A DNA stretch of 21,921 nucleotides. Source: JACMRI01 sp043778625 (GTDB lineage Bacteria > Bacteroidota > Bacteroidia > UBA4408). The stretch spans positions 1 to 21,921 of the forward strand of contig JAYWFU010000071.1 in the NCBI GenBank assembly GCA_043778625.1. The letters are read 5' to 3'. Position numbers and translations under genes: made by a program. The first letter of the stretch is position 1; every line of letters starts with the position of its first letter. The notes beneath the pieces were generated by a model that worked only from the letters and a program-made list of their open reading frames with translations, made no database searches and was not told where the DNA came from. Shown here piece by piece: positions 7,492 through 15,773 of this stretch.

Positions 7492-8520
7492 TTATGCGTT
7501 GGGTAATGTAAACGAAAATGTAGTACCCTCGCCCACCGTGCTACGTACCGAAATATGTTGCTGGTGCGCCTCTACAATATGTTTTACAATAGCTAGCCCT
7601 AGCCCCGAACCTCCCTGCGAACGTGCTCTGTGGCTATCTACCCTATAAAAACGTTCAAATACACGTAACAAATTATGTTGCGCAATACCTATTCCGTTAT
7701 CGCTAATTTCTATCATTGTTTTGTTGTCCATATCATAAAAACGCACCGTTATTTTTCCACCTTCGGGTTTACTATATTTTATGGCATTCATTATTAAATT
7801 AACAACTACTTGCTCCATTTTTTCTTTATTACACAGTACGTATAGCGGTTTTTGTTCGTTACAAATTAAAGCAACATTTAGCTGACTAGCTTCTAACTCT
7901 AAATTATGAAACACATCGTTTACAATAGCTACTATATTATTTTTTTGTAGGGGTAATAGGGTGGTTTGGTGTTCGAGTTGTGTTACCGTTTGTAGGTCGT
8001 CCACTAGGTGTATGAGGCGCTCAACGTTGCGTTGCGCACGTTTAAGATAATTAATGTGTATTTCTTTGTCGTCAATCCCGCCATCAATTAAGGTAAGAAT
8101 ATATCCCTGTAAGGCAAATAATGGTGTGCGTAGTTCGTGCGATACATTACCCAAAAATTCTTGGCGGTAATTGGTATTATTTTGTAAAGCTACAATTTGC
8201 GAGTTGATACCCTGTTGGTACTGTTCCACTTGAGTAGTAACCGTTGATAAAACATCAGTATTAAAATTAATGGTAGGCTTTACAGCCTGTTTTTCGGGGC
8301 TAATTATTTTATAAATAACACGTAATTTGTTAGTAATAAAATAACTAATACCCCAATACGTTATTGCAAACGCTACTACCGTTGTACCTACCATTAATAC
8401 TAGTAAATTAGTAGTAATTGATAATTGCATTAAATAAACACAACACAATAATATGCCCACCAGCATTGCTATGCTAATAGCTATAACCAAGGCTACGTTG
8501 CTAGGCGAGGCAGTAGGCAT
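7492..8520 (-). CDS. Membrane sensor histidine kinase (orphan)
   Basis: 342 residues. Two adjacent membrane helices (about 8-31 and 36-62) leave almost no extracytoplasmic loop, so it has no obvious external sensor domain. A short linker leads to a HisKA domain with the phospho-acceptor His-128 in NVSHELRTP (125-133). The HATPase_c domain has an N box NLIMNAIKYS (241-250), DNGIGI (274-279), an F box VFERFYRVD (287-295) and GGSGLGLAIV (303-312). All catalytic motifs are intact. The overall type is PhoR-like. No response regulator lies within the window. It sits between the PorP/SprF gene and ispD with 27- and 26-nt gaps, which suggests one transcript. The signal and partner are unknown. Confidence 0.9.
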   Translation of the reverse strand: MPTASPSNVALVIAISIAMLVGILLCCVYLMQLSITTNLLVLMVGTTVVAFAITYWGISYFITNKLRVIYKIISPEKQAVKPTINFNTDVLSTVTTQVEQYQQGINSQIVALQNNTNYRQEFLGNVSHELRTPLFALQGYILTLIDGGIDDKEIHINYLKRAQRNVERLIHLVDDLQTVTQLEHQTTLLPLQKNNIVAIVNDVFHNLELEASQLNVALICNEQKPLYVLCNKEKMEQVVVNLIMNAIKYSKPEGGKITVRFYDMDNKTMIEISDNGIGIAQHNLLRVFERFYRVDSHRARSQGGSGLGLAIVKHIVEAHQQHISVRSTVGEGTTFSFTLPNA

Positions 8521-8547
8521 TGAGCGAATAATTAAAATTAAAAAAAA

Positions 8548-9501
8548 TTAATTAGTAAACGCGGGGCAGCGGATATCAATAAGTTCGTCGGCATCGCGAA
8601 ACGGACAAATTTTAAACGCCATAGTAAGTTCGTGGGTTTGAAACGTACCTTTGTTTAAACGAGATATAGGAAAATCGTAAGCATAACCTACACTCCAACG
8701 TGGCTTGATGTGGAAATTAACAATACCCGTAACACCATCGCCACCTTTAATACCACGGTACGCAAGCCCAAATTGGAGTTTCTTTTGTGGTTCAAACAAC
8801 ACACTAACATCTAACGCAAACGGCGACCCAAAAGCATATTTTAACAATACTGATGGATAAATAATTAAGCCCGTACGCCCAACTGGGAACGATGTACCTG
8901 CCATAACGTTGAGTTGGCGCGTTAAGCGGGCATCAACCCCATATACTTTAAGTTTATTACCTACAGTGTTTTTGAGGGCTGCGCCTGCATAAAATTTATT
9001 ATTGTACACTAATACCCCAACACTAATATCAGGGTACACAAAGCGGCTACCCGACGCTACAGCAGGGTCAGACGCATCGGGTACTAAATCAGTGGCTGAG
9101 GTTACCGAAAATTGTTTTAACCCCGCATTAATACCACCACCAATGTACAAGTTGCGCCCAAGCGGTGTGTGGTAGGCATAGCCCAACATTAGCTGATTAC
9201 TTTTGGTAAGCCCTACTTTATCGCTTTCTACATAAGCACCTATGCCATGGCGTGCTTTAATGTAGGGTTTGCGGCGTTGTTTTATTTGATAATTAAAGCT
9301 TGCATACATATCAGTGGGATGTCCGTCGTAGCCCAACCACTGTGTACGATAACCTAGGCGAAGTTCACCACATTTTTTAGTACCTAAAAACGCAGGGTTA
9401 TGTAATGTGTTGTTAAACATGTACATACTGTACTGCGACAATTGTTGTGCCTGTGCCGAACAGTTGTAAATTAATAACAGGATTAATACTATTTTTTTCA
9501 C
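8548..9501 (-). CDS. PorP/SprF family type IX secretion outer-membrane protein
   Basis: 317 residues. A signal peptide (MKKIVLILLLIYNCSAQA) is followed by QQLSQYSMYMFNNTLHNPAFLGTK, the N-terminal signature of the PorP/SprF family (Q-x-S-x-Y-x-x-x-x-x-N-P-A). The rest is alternating beta strands, as expected for an outer-membrane barrel, with RTQWLGYDGHPTDMYASFNY typical of the family. These proteins act with T9SS in export or attachment of particular cargos, often large adhesins encoded beside them. The start codon is GTG (on the minus strand at 9501), as no ATG fits the signal peptide. It is the first gene of the porP-like/kinase/ispD run. Confidence 0.92.
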   Translation of the reverse strand: MKKIVLILLLIYNCSAQAQQLSQYSMYMFNNTLHNPAFLGTKKCGELRLGYRTQWLGYDGHPTDMYASFNYQIKQRRKPYIKARHGIGAYVESDKVGLTKSNQLMLGYAYHTPLGRNLYIGGGINAGLKQFSVTSATDLVPDASDPAVASGSRFVYPDISVGVLVYNNKFYAGAALKNTVGNKLKVYGVDARLTRQLNVMAGTSFPVGRTGLIIYPSVLLKYAFGSPFALDVSVLFEPQKKLQFGLAYRGIKGGDGVTGIVNFHIKPRWSVGYAYDFPISRLNKGTFQTHELTMAFKICPFRDADELIDIRCPAFTN

Positions 9502-9744
9502 GATAATTTGAATTTTGTAATAATTACACGAAAATAGGCATATTACTGAACGGTAGCTACATTTTAACTATTATTTTTTAAACTACTATACAAAACCCAC
9601 TAGCTGTTTTAATTTTAAGAGCAGGTATAAAATTAATGACTAAATATATTCAGCAAACTAAATTTCTATAGTAGTAACTGAGTTTAAATACAGTTGACTG
9701 TTCAAAAAAATAGATTTATCAATTAAACTTTAACATTATAATGT

Positions 9745-9752
9745 TATATTTG
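9745..9752 (+). promoter_or_regulatory. Possible -7 box for the fibre gene
   Basis: TATATTTG fits TAnnTTTG and ends 25 nt upstream of the fibre ATG. No convincing -33 TTTG stands at the right distance, so this is a partial match. The rest of the 276-bp divergent spacer (9502-9777) shows no ORF or RNA gene that I can recognise; TATTTTCG on the minus strand (9536-9529) is a weak candidate for the PorP-like gene. Confidence 0.4.
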
Positions 9753-9777
9753 TGAATAACCTATTAATTTTATTACC

Positions 9778-12585
9778 ATGAAACTACAATTACACCTCAT
9801 CAACAACGCACTAACTCTGGTGCTACTAAGTACAATAGCACTAACCACACAAGCTCAAAACAATGTGGGCATAGGCACTACCACCCCTAATAGCAAAGCC
9901 ATATTGGAGCTAAAAGCAACTGATAAAGGCTTTATAGCCCCACGTATGACTACCGCACAAATGCTTGCCATAGCACCCACCGCTACTGAGGCAGCTTTGC
10001 TAGTGTACAATACTGACAGTGCTTGCTACCATTTTTATAACGGCACAACGTGGAAAAACCTATGCCAACAAGCCTTGGATACTGCGCTAATAAACAAAGC
10101 CATTAAAAATTATTTGAATAGTAACGCCACTACAATAATTAATATACTCAAAGGCGACACCGCATTATTTAACTATACCACTATTAACAACGCCATAATT
10201 AATATACTAACGGTAGACACCAGTATAACTAACGTAGCCATAATTAATAATGCTACTATTGATACTGCAGTTATTAACTATGCTAATATTAACAACGCTA
10301 CCATTGATAGCAGCAAAACCAACTATGCTTACATTACAAATGGACAAATTGATACCCTAAAAAGCAACGCTATAACCACCAATACTATTACAGCTAACAC
10401 TTTTAATGGAGGCTTTGCCAACATGGATAGCCTGTACATAGGCGGGCAAAACATTACTAAAACTATTAGCGACAGCATAGCCGCACAAGCGTGGTTACTT
10501 AAGGGTAACAACGCCCCAGTCAGTAACAAACTAGGCACGCTCAATGCGCGCGACTTACACATTGTAGCCAATAATCAAGAAAAAATAACCATAGCCAACG
10601 CAACAGGTTATGTGGGTATAAACCAAGCCCTACCTACCCAGCACTTAGATGTAGCGGGCAACCTAAAGTTTGACCTTGCCCTAATGCCCGCAGGCGCAGC
10701 AGGCACTAACGGAGACTTATTAGTAAGCCAAGGCGCAGGCACTGCACCACAATGGAAAAACGGTAGCACGTTGGCAGGCACACTCAACAATGTATCGTGG
10801 AGTTTGTTGGGTAATAGTAGCACTAACTCTGCTACTAATTTTATAGGTACAACCGATGCGCAAAATTTAGTTTTTAAAACTAACAGTCTTACTGCAATGA
10901 CTTTAACTACTAATGGGATATTACTTAATGGTAAAACGGGTAATGTAGTAGGCACAGATGGCACAGGTGAAAATAATAACTCAATAATTTGGGGTATTAC
11001 TACAACTGGATATGTAGCTGGTTTTTATAATTCGAGTTTATTAGCTAAATCAAACGGTTTGGTTGTAAAAACAGCAAGTAATGCATATAACAACACGTTA
11101 CTAGACTTATCCACAGGTGTCGATAATGTGATAGGTACATCTGTAATGAACGTACGTGCTGATGGTAGTGTGGGTATTGGAGTCGCTGCACCCACCAATA
11201 AGTTACATGTAACAGGCCTATTGCAAACGGGTAGTTACTCCACGGCAGACGGTGCTCGATTTGCCGACAACATCAACGGAATTAACATAGGTGGTAACGA
11301 CATAGGCGATTACGGCTGGATACAAGGTAGTAAATTTGGGATTGGAGCGGGCAATATTGCAATGCAAGTGCATGGTGGCAACGTGGGTATAGGCACAACT
11401 ACACCCTTACAAACCTTACACATAGGCGGTAACTCATCAGGTGCTGGTAACCAAACTGGCGTACAAATAGGTGATGCGGGTGCAGGGCCAGGGCCTTTAT
11501 TTTTAGTACATAATAACCCTATAGTTTCAGGGAATAGTTATTATAACGCAGTTTGGAAATATGGTGGAGGAACTGGTAAACCAAGCCAAATTGATCTCGG
11601 GGCTAATGGAATGGGATTTAGAGTATCTAATGTTGCTGTAGGGGCTGTTAATACTCCTATTTCTGATTTTTTAACTACCTCTCCATTTAACATGTTTATT
11701 GCACCTTCTGGTAACGTAGGCATTGGCACAACCACCCCTGCCGAAAAATTAACCATAGAGGGCGGTAACTTACAGTTAGGAGAGATAATACCTGCAACTG
11801 GCTTGGGGCGTAGGCTAATGTTTAGTGATAATAGTAATAATAGCGACTATATGTGCTTCCAGCGTGAAAATAGATTCTTAGATGCTTCGGACTTAAATTT
11901 ATATTTAGGAGATAACTATGGAAGTAGTTCAACAATAACTGATCAATTCAATATTAAATGTACTAACAACACCACTCCAATATTTACAGTGGATGCAGGC
12001 ACTTATAGTGTAAGTATTGGCAATACTAATCCGCAAGCCACCTTAGATTTACGAGGCCCTGCCAAATACGCGTTTACAGGCGGTAATGCAACCTCTCAAA
12101 ATGGCCCGTCACGCGCTATAATACCTGCTGGCGACGGTGCAACTTACCGTAACGATTGGCAAAATCTTTGGGGAGGAGGCTTAGCTACATGGGACGTAGT
12201 AGGTGAATCTTCCTTCTTTACTAATTATTATACTCGCTCTGATAGTAAATTGAAAAAAGACATCGTAATTATGAATACTAACATTACCAATAGCTTTATG
12301 CAGTTGCGCCCAGTTACGTATTTGCTTAAACAAGAAACTCCCGAAACGGAAGGTTTGCAATACGGTTTTATAGCACAAGAAGTAGCTAAACTATTCCCAA
12401 GTATTGTTACCAAAGATAGTGGGAAAGAGGGAGCAACCATAGGCATGAACTACCAAGCCCTAATAGCACCCACAGTGCACGTAGTGCAACAACAACAACG
12501 CACCATTGAAGCACAGCAGGCACAAATAGACGAACTTAAAAAACAAAACGAAGCTATATTAAAACTATTGCAAGGGCGTAAGTAG
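9778..12585 (+). CDS. Secreted fibre protein with C-terminal S74 (intramolecular chaperone) domain
   Basis: 935 residues. Signal peptide about 1-26, ending TTQAQ. The shaft carries six copies of a module of type NVGIGTTTP-x-x-x-L-x-V-x-G, at about residues 28, 277, 463, 535, 645 and 743; the second, third and sixth copies are degenerate. Residues about 115-200 are an Asn/Ile/Thr-rich tandem repeat (IINNATIDTAVINYANINNA type) suggesting a beta-solenoid. The C-terminal Peptidase_S74 domain begins near residue 820 with SDSKLKKDI, whose Ser and Lys are the positions used for self-cleavage in phage endosialidase tails, and includes LQYGFIAQEV. It ends in a coiled coil (residues about 900-935). Such domains trimerise fibres and may then be cut off. 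Unlike many relatives it has no T9SS sorting tail. Likely role: trimeric cell-surface or secreted fibre; the target is unknown. Confidence 0.85.
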   Translation: MKLQLHLINNALTLVLLSTIALTTQAQNNVGIGTTTPNSKAILELKATDKGFIAPRMTTAQMLAIAPTATEAALLVYNTDSACYHFYNGTTWKNLCQQALDTALINKAIKNYLNSNATTIINILKGDTALFNYTTINNAIINILTVDTSITNVAIINNATIDTAVINYANINNATIDSSKTNYAYITNGQIDTLKSNAITTNTITANTFNGGFANMDSLYIGGQNITKTISDSIAAQAWLLKGNNAPVSNKLGTLNARDLHIVANNQEKITIANATGYVGINQALPTQHLDVAGNLKFDLALMPAGAAGTNGDLLVSQGAGTAPQWKNGSTLAGTLNNVSWSLLGNSSTNSATNFIGTTDAQNLVFKTNSLTAMTLTTNGILLNGKTGNVVGTDGTGENNNSIIWGITTTGYVAGFYNSSLLAKSNGLVVKTASNAYNNTLLDLSTGVDNVIGTSVMNVRADGSVGIGVAAPTNKLHVTGLLQTGSYSTADGARFADNINGINIGGNDIGDYGWIQGSKFGIGAGNIAMQVHGGNVGIGTTTPLQTLHIGGNSSGAGNQTGVQIGDAGAGPGPLFLVHNNPIVSGNSYYNAVWKYGGGTGKPSQIDLGANGMGFRVSNVAVGAVNTPISDFLTTSPFNMFIAPSGNVGIGTTTPAEKLTIEGGNLQLGEIIPATGLGRRLMFSDNSNNSDYMCFQRENRFLDASDLNLYLGDNYGSSSTITDQFNIKCTNNTTPIFTVDAGTYSVSIGNTNPQATLDLRGPAKYAFTGGNATSQNGPSRAIIPAGDGATYRNDWQNLWGGGLATWDVVGESSFFTNYYTRSDSKLKKDIVIMNTNITNSFMQLRPVTYLLKQETPETEGLQYGFIAQEVAKLFPSIVTKDSGKEGATIGMNYQALIAPTVHVVQQQQRTIEAQQAQIDELKKQNEAILKLLQGRK

Positions 12586-12631
12586 TACTTATATAATTAC
12601 TGCGTATATTTAGCGTAAAATATAATTTAAA

Positions 12632-13192
12632 ATGACTGACCAAGAGCTAAAAAATTTAGTGGGGAGTATAGCACTACTACAAATAGAAAATGAGAAACGT
12701 TTTGCTCTTTTAAAAGAAGAGACTGACAAACGCTTTGCCGAAACCGAAGCACAAATAAAACGCACAAGTCAAGAGTTATCCAACGTAGGGCACAACAACG
12801 GCGACTTTGCCGAAGATTACTTTTATAATGCTCTGGAAAAATCAATGACTTTTGCGGGTGTTAAATACGATTATATTAAGCGCAACATACATATTAAACG
12901 TAAACGAATAGAGGGCGAATTTGATGTAGTAATGTACAATGGTAATAGCATAGCATTAATTGAATGTAAGTACAAAGCCCACGAAAACGATTTGATAAAA
13001 CTGATAGATACCAAAGTACCTAACTTTAGGGAGCTAAGCCCCGATTACGCTGATTATACCATATACTGCGGCTTGGCAAGTTGTAGTTTTTATCCCGAAT
13101 TAGAAACTAAAGCCTTAGCCCTAGGTGTGGCTGTACTAAAGCAACAAGGTAAAGTGTTGGAGGTAAATGCAAGCACTATACGTGCGTACTAA
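12632..13192 (+). CDS. PD-(D/E)XK nuclease-like protein with N-terminal coiled coil (DUF3782-like)
   Basis: 186 residues. Residues 1-50 are charged and heptad-like (KRFALLKEETDKRFAETEAQ), predicted to form a coiled coil. The rest fits a minimal restriction-endonuclease-like fold: Glu-61 in GDFAEDYFYNAL, Asp-98 in EGEFDVV, and the ExK pair Glu-111/Lys-113 in ALIECKYK, then a beta-alpha-beta end (VAVLKQQGKVLEV). The three acidic positions and the lysine are all intact, so nuclease activity is possible. Similar stand-alone proteins occur in Bacteroidota and cyanobacteria, usually as unknown function. It starts 46 nt after the fibre gene on the same strand and may be co-transcribed. No methylase or other restriction gene is nearby. 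The fold is inferred from motifs. Confidence 0.72.
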   Translation: MTDQELKNLVGSIALLQIENEKRFALLKEETDKRFAETEAQIKRTSQELSNVGHNNGDFAEDYFYNALEKSMTFAGVKYDYIKRNIHIKRKRIEGEFDVVMYNGNSIALIECKYKAHENDLIKLIDTKVPNFRELSPDYADYTIYCGLASCSFYPELETKALALGVAVLKQQGKVLEVNASTIRAY

Positions 13193-13231
13193 TTAGTTAA
13201 TTAAATAACTACAAATTACACTTTTTCCGCC

Positions 13232-13255
13232 TTGTTTCGTGTCCCCACGAAACAA
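13232..13255 (+). repeat. 24-nt palindromic repeat, copy A
   Basis: Stem TTGTTTCGTG, loop TCCC, stem CACGAAACAA: a perfect 10-bp hairpin. The left flank TCCGCC recurs as TCCGCA at copy B and TCCATC at copy D, giving the unit a polarity like that of REP elements. Confidence 0.85.
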
Positions 13256-13308
13256 TTAATACCAGTTACAAATATGTTTTAGTCCATTATATAATCACGC
13301 CCTGAATT

Positions 13309-13348
13309 CCCCTCCTTTGGAGGGGGTGCTCTTTAGAGCGGGGTGGGC
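13309..13348 (+). repeat. GC-rich double-hairpin intergenic repeat
   Basis: CCCCTCC-TTT-GGAGGGG (7-bp stem) is followed directly by GCTC-TTTA-GAGC and then GGGGTGGGC. The block is far more GC-rich than its surroundings. I recall very similar CCCCTCC/GGAGGGG elements scattered between genes in many Bacteroidota genomes, so this is probably one copy of a mobile or expressed palindromic family. Confidence 0.7.
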
Positions 13349-13376
13349 TTTAGACGTCATTCAAGACGCCTCCGCA

Positions 13377-13400
13377 TTGGTTCGTGTCCCCACGAAACAA
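13377..13400 (+). repeat. 24-nt palindromic repeat, copy B
   Basis: Same element as copy A with one base change in the left arm (TTGGTTCGTG) that breaks one pair; loop TCCC. It faces copy C, 12 nt downstream, in inverted orientation. Confidence 0.85.
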
Positions 13401-13412
13401 TAGTATAATTAG

Positions 13413-13436
13413 TTGTTTTGTGGGGACACGAAACAA
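13413..13436 (-). repeat. 24-nt palindromic repeat, copy C (inverted)
   Basis: On the plus strand TTGTTTTGTG, loop GGGA, CACGAAACAA; the loop shows it lies opposite to copies A and B. Its flank (AAGGCA on plus) is the complement of the left flank of copy A. Copies B and C together form a larger inverted repeat. Confidence 0.85.
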
Positions 13437-13549
13437 GGCAGTGCAACGCTTAACAATTAGGTGTTAATACAAATACTCGTTTACTAATAATTACCCCAAT
13501 AATTACTACCACTTTAGTGCATCAAACTATTAATAGCGGCACTAAAGTT

Positions 13550-14947
13550 ATGGCACCACATACAGTTAAGTTATCGGAGGTAACACACATTTATTTTTTG
13601 GGCGTAGGAGGTATAGGCATGAGTGCTTTAGCCCGCTATTACAAGCGCTTGGGTTATGCAGTTGCTGGTTACGACAAAACCGAAACACCACTTACTAAAG
13701 AATTGGTAAGCGAAGGTATAGCAGTAAATTATAGCGAGGATATTACTTTTTTGCAACAGCATATTAGTACAATAAGCACAACGCTAATAGTACTAACCCC
13801 TGCCATACCTAGCCAACATATTGAGCTAGTGTTTTTACAAACTAATAATTACACTATTTATAAGCGTTCGCAAGTGTTGGGGCATATATCAGCCACCCAA
13901 CCTACATTGGCCATTGCAGGTACACATGGCAAAACCACCACCTCGTCGTTACTAGGGCACATTATGCAATGCCATGCGCCTACCATTGCGTTTATGGGCG
14001 GTATAACTGCTAACTACAACAGTAATTTATTATTGCCACACACCATAACTGCGCAAACCCCTTGTGTGGTAGAGGCTGACGAGTACGACCGTTCTTTCCT
14101 TACGCTACACCCACAGGTAGCGGCAATAACATCAGTTGATGCTGACCACTTGGATATTTACGGCACACATGATTATTTATTGCAATCGTTTGAATTATTT
14201 GCACAGCAAGTTAACCAAACGGTTATTATTAAGCACGAACTTAATTTTAAACCCACCACCAAAGCCACACAACTTACGTATTCGTTAAACGATAGTGCAG
14301 CACATTATTACGCTACTAATATCGTTAATATACATGGTTTTTATCACTTTAATATTGTTACACCTAATGAGGTTATTAGCAGTATTGAATTTGGTATGGC
14401 AGGGCTACACAATGTTGAAAACGCAATAGCTGCCACGGCAGTAGCATTACAACTGCCTAGTGTAAATAGTGCAACAATTAAGCAAGCCTTAAGGTCGTTT
14501 TTGGGTGTTAAACGTAGGTTTGAGTATATTGTGCGTACCCCACAAATTATTTATATTGATGACTACGCACATCACCCTGCCGAACTTACTGCATTTATAT
14601 CATCGGTAAAAAAACTATATCCAACCAAACGGTTAACAGGTGTGTTTCAACCACATTTGTTTACTCGCACCCGCGATTTTGCACAAGGTTTTAGTCAAAG
14701 TTTAAGTTTGTTAGATGATTGCTTATTATTACCTATATATCCCGCACGTGAGTTACCTATTGCAGGCATTACGTCCGAAATGCTATTAGATAGTGTAACT
14801 AGCCCATTTAAAGCGGTAGTACAAAAACAAAATTTAATAGCAGAATTAACCACTTTGCACCCCGAAATTATACTAACCATAGGAGCTGGCGATATTGACG
14901 CATTTATCCCCGAAGTAAAACAATTAGCGTTAAAATTAACCAGCTAG
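13550..14947 (+). CDS. murC: UDP-N-acetylmuramate--L-alanine ligase MurC
   Basis: Cytosolic Mur ligase that adds L-Ala to UDP-MurNAc using ATP in peptidoglycan precursor synthesis. I chose the ATG at 13550 (465 residues), which puts the N-terminal VTHIYFLGVGGIGMSALARY where MurC proteins normally begin; an in-frame GTG at 13517 would add 11 unremarkable residues. In the 465-residue numbering: UDP-binding GVGGIGMS (18-25), ATP loop GTHGKTTTSS (124-133), EADEYDRSFL (175-184), HNVENA (287-292), GVKRRFE (319-325), DDYAHHPAEL (337-346) and FQPHLFTRT (366-374). All catalytic motifs are present. It is followed by ftsQ after 12 nt. The usual upstream neighbour murG is absent; a repeat region and an accessory gene stand there instead. 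Confidence 0.95.
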   Translation: MAPHTVKLSEVTHIYFLGVGGIGMSALARYYKRLGYAVAGYDKTETPLTKELVSEGIAVNYSEDITFLQQHISTISTTLIVLTPAIPSQHIELVFLQTNNYTIYKRSQVLGHISATQPTLAIAGTHGKTTTSSLLGHIMQCHAPTIAFMGGITANYNSNLLLPHTITAQTPCVVEADEYDRSFLTLHPQVAAITSVDADHLDIYGTHDYLLQSFELFAQQVNQTVIIKHELNFKPTTKATQLTYSLNDSAAHYYATNIVNIHGFYHFNIVTPNEVISSIEFGMAGLHNVENAIAATAVALQLPSVNSATIKQALRSFLGVKRRFEYIVRTPQIIYIDDYAHHPAELTAFISSVKKLYPTKRLTGVFQPHLFTRTRDFAQGFSQSLSLLDDCLLLPIYPARELPIAGITSEMLLDSVTSPFKAVVQKQNLIAELTTLHPEIILTIGAGDIDAFIPEVKQLALKLTS

Positions 14948-14959
14948 TTAATACTAATT

Positions 14960-15766
14960 ATGAGCCCCAAAACTACACGTATCATTACTATTATTACCTA
15001 TATGTTAGGCGCATTGTGTAGCGTAGCACTTGTGGTGTACGGCTATACACAGCAAATGAATATGCCCATGAAAGAGTTGGTAATAAACATTGACCGTAGC
15101 GACGAATTAAATTTTGTAGACGAAGACAATGTGAAGGAACTATTATTAAACAAGGGCTACAAAGTAATAGGCGACCACTACCAAACCATACTCGTAAGCG
15201 ATATTGAACAAGCCATTGATAACGACCCCTCGGTGATGAAAAGCCAAGCCTACAAATCAATTAACGGAATATTAACTATTGATGTAAAACAACGTACGCC
15301 ATTAGTGCGAGTAATGAATGTGCAAAACGATAGCTATTATATTGACCAAGTAGGTAAACTGATGCCCTTGAGCGATAAGCATTCGCAACGAGTATTGATA
15401 GCCAATGGTAATGTGTTTGAATCATACGGTACATTTTATCACTACGATTTTTCAAAAACCGAAGCGCAAGACTCTATACTTGCGCATACCAAACTCGATG
15501 ATATTTATCGTATTGCCAAGTACATTAACGACGACGAATTTCTCAAAGCACAAATTGAACAAGTGTATGTTGATAAAGATTTTATTCTAATCCCGAAGCT
15601 AGGCAATCATACTATTATTTTAGGAGATGCAAATAATGTAAAAATTAAGCTCAATAAATTAAAGGCTTTTTACTTAAATGCCTTTAGCAAAATAGACATA
15701 AATAAGTACAGTACATTAAATTTAAAATACGCCAACCAAATAGTTTGCACTAAAGCAGCACAATAG
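14960..15766 (+). CDS. ftsQ: Cell division protein FtsQ/DivIB
   Basis: 268 residues. A short cytoplasmic N-terminus, one membrane helix (about residues 8-28) and a periplasmic part: a POTRA-like domain (about 35-112, including FVDEDNVKELLLNKGYKVIG and TIDVKQRTPLVRV) and the beta domain that starts with YYIDQVGKLMPLSDKHSQRV. FtsQ links the early divisome to FtsW/FtsI and is recruited to the septum. Sequence conservation in the family is low, but the topology, the YYID-x-x-G-x-L-MPLS signature and the position between murC and ftsA make the call firm. Gap to ftsA is 7 nt. Confidence 0.93.
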   Translation: MSPKTTRIITIITYMLGALCSVALVVYGYTQQMNMPMKELVINIDRSDELNFVDEDNVKELLLNKGYKVIGDHYQTILVSDIEQAIDNDPSVMKSQAYKSINGILTIDVKQRTPLVRVMNVQNDSYYIDQVGKLMPLSDKHSQRVLIANGNVFESYGTFYHYDFSKTEAQDSILAHTKLDDIYRIAKYINDDEFLKAQIEQVYVDKDFILIPKLGNHTIILGDANNVKIKLNKLKAFYLNAFSKIDINKYSTLNLKYANQIVCTKAAQ

Positions 15767-15773
15767 CAATATC

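Larger units (their letters stand above)
13193..13549. other. Repeat-rich intergenic region before the division cluster
   Basis: This 357-bp stretch between the nuclease-like gene and murC contains no ORF I would accept. It holds three 24-nt palindromes and a GC-rich double-hairpin element, listed separately. I could not find a good TAnnTTTG promoter box for murC here. Confidence 0.7.

Noticed and set aside
10329..10964. Minus-strand frames opposite the fibre gene
   Set aside because: They arise from the biased repeat codons of the fibre gene and have no domain content.
13232..13436. CRISPR array
   Set aside because: The repeated palindromes differ in orientation and spacing, with no equal-length spacers and no cas genes.
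13517..13549. GTG start for MurC
   Set aside because: It adds 11 residues not expected in the family, while the ATG at 13550 gives a normal N-terminus; it remains possible.
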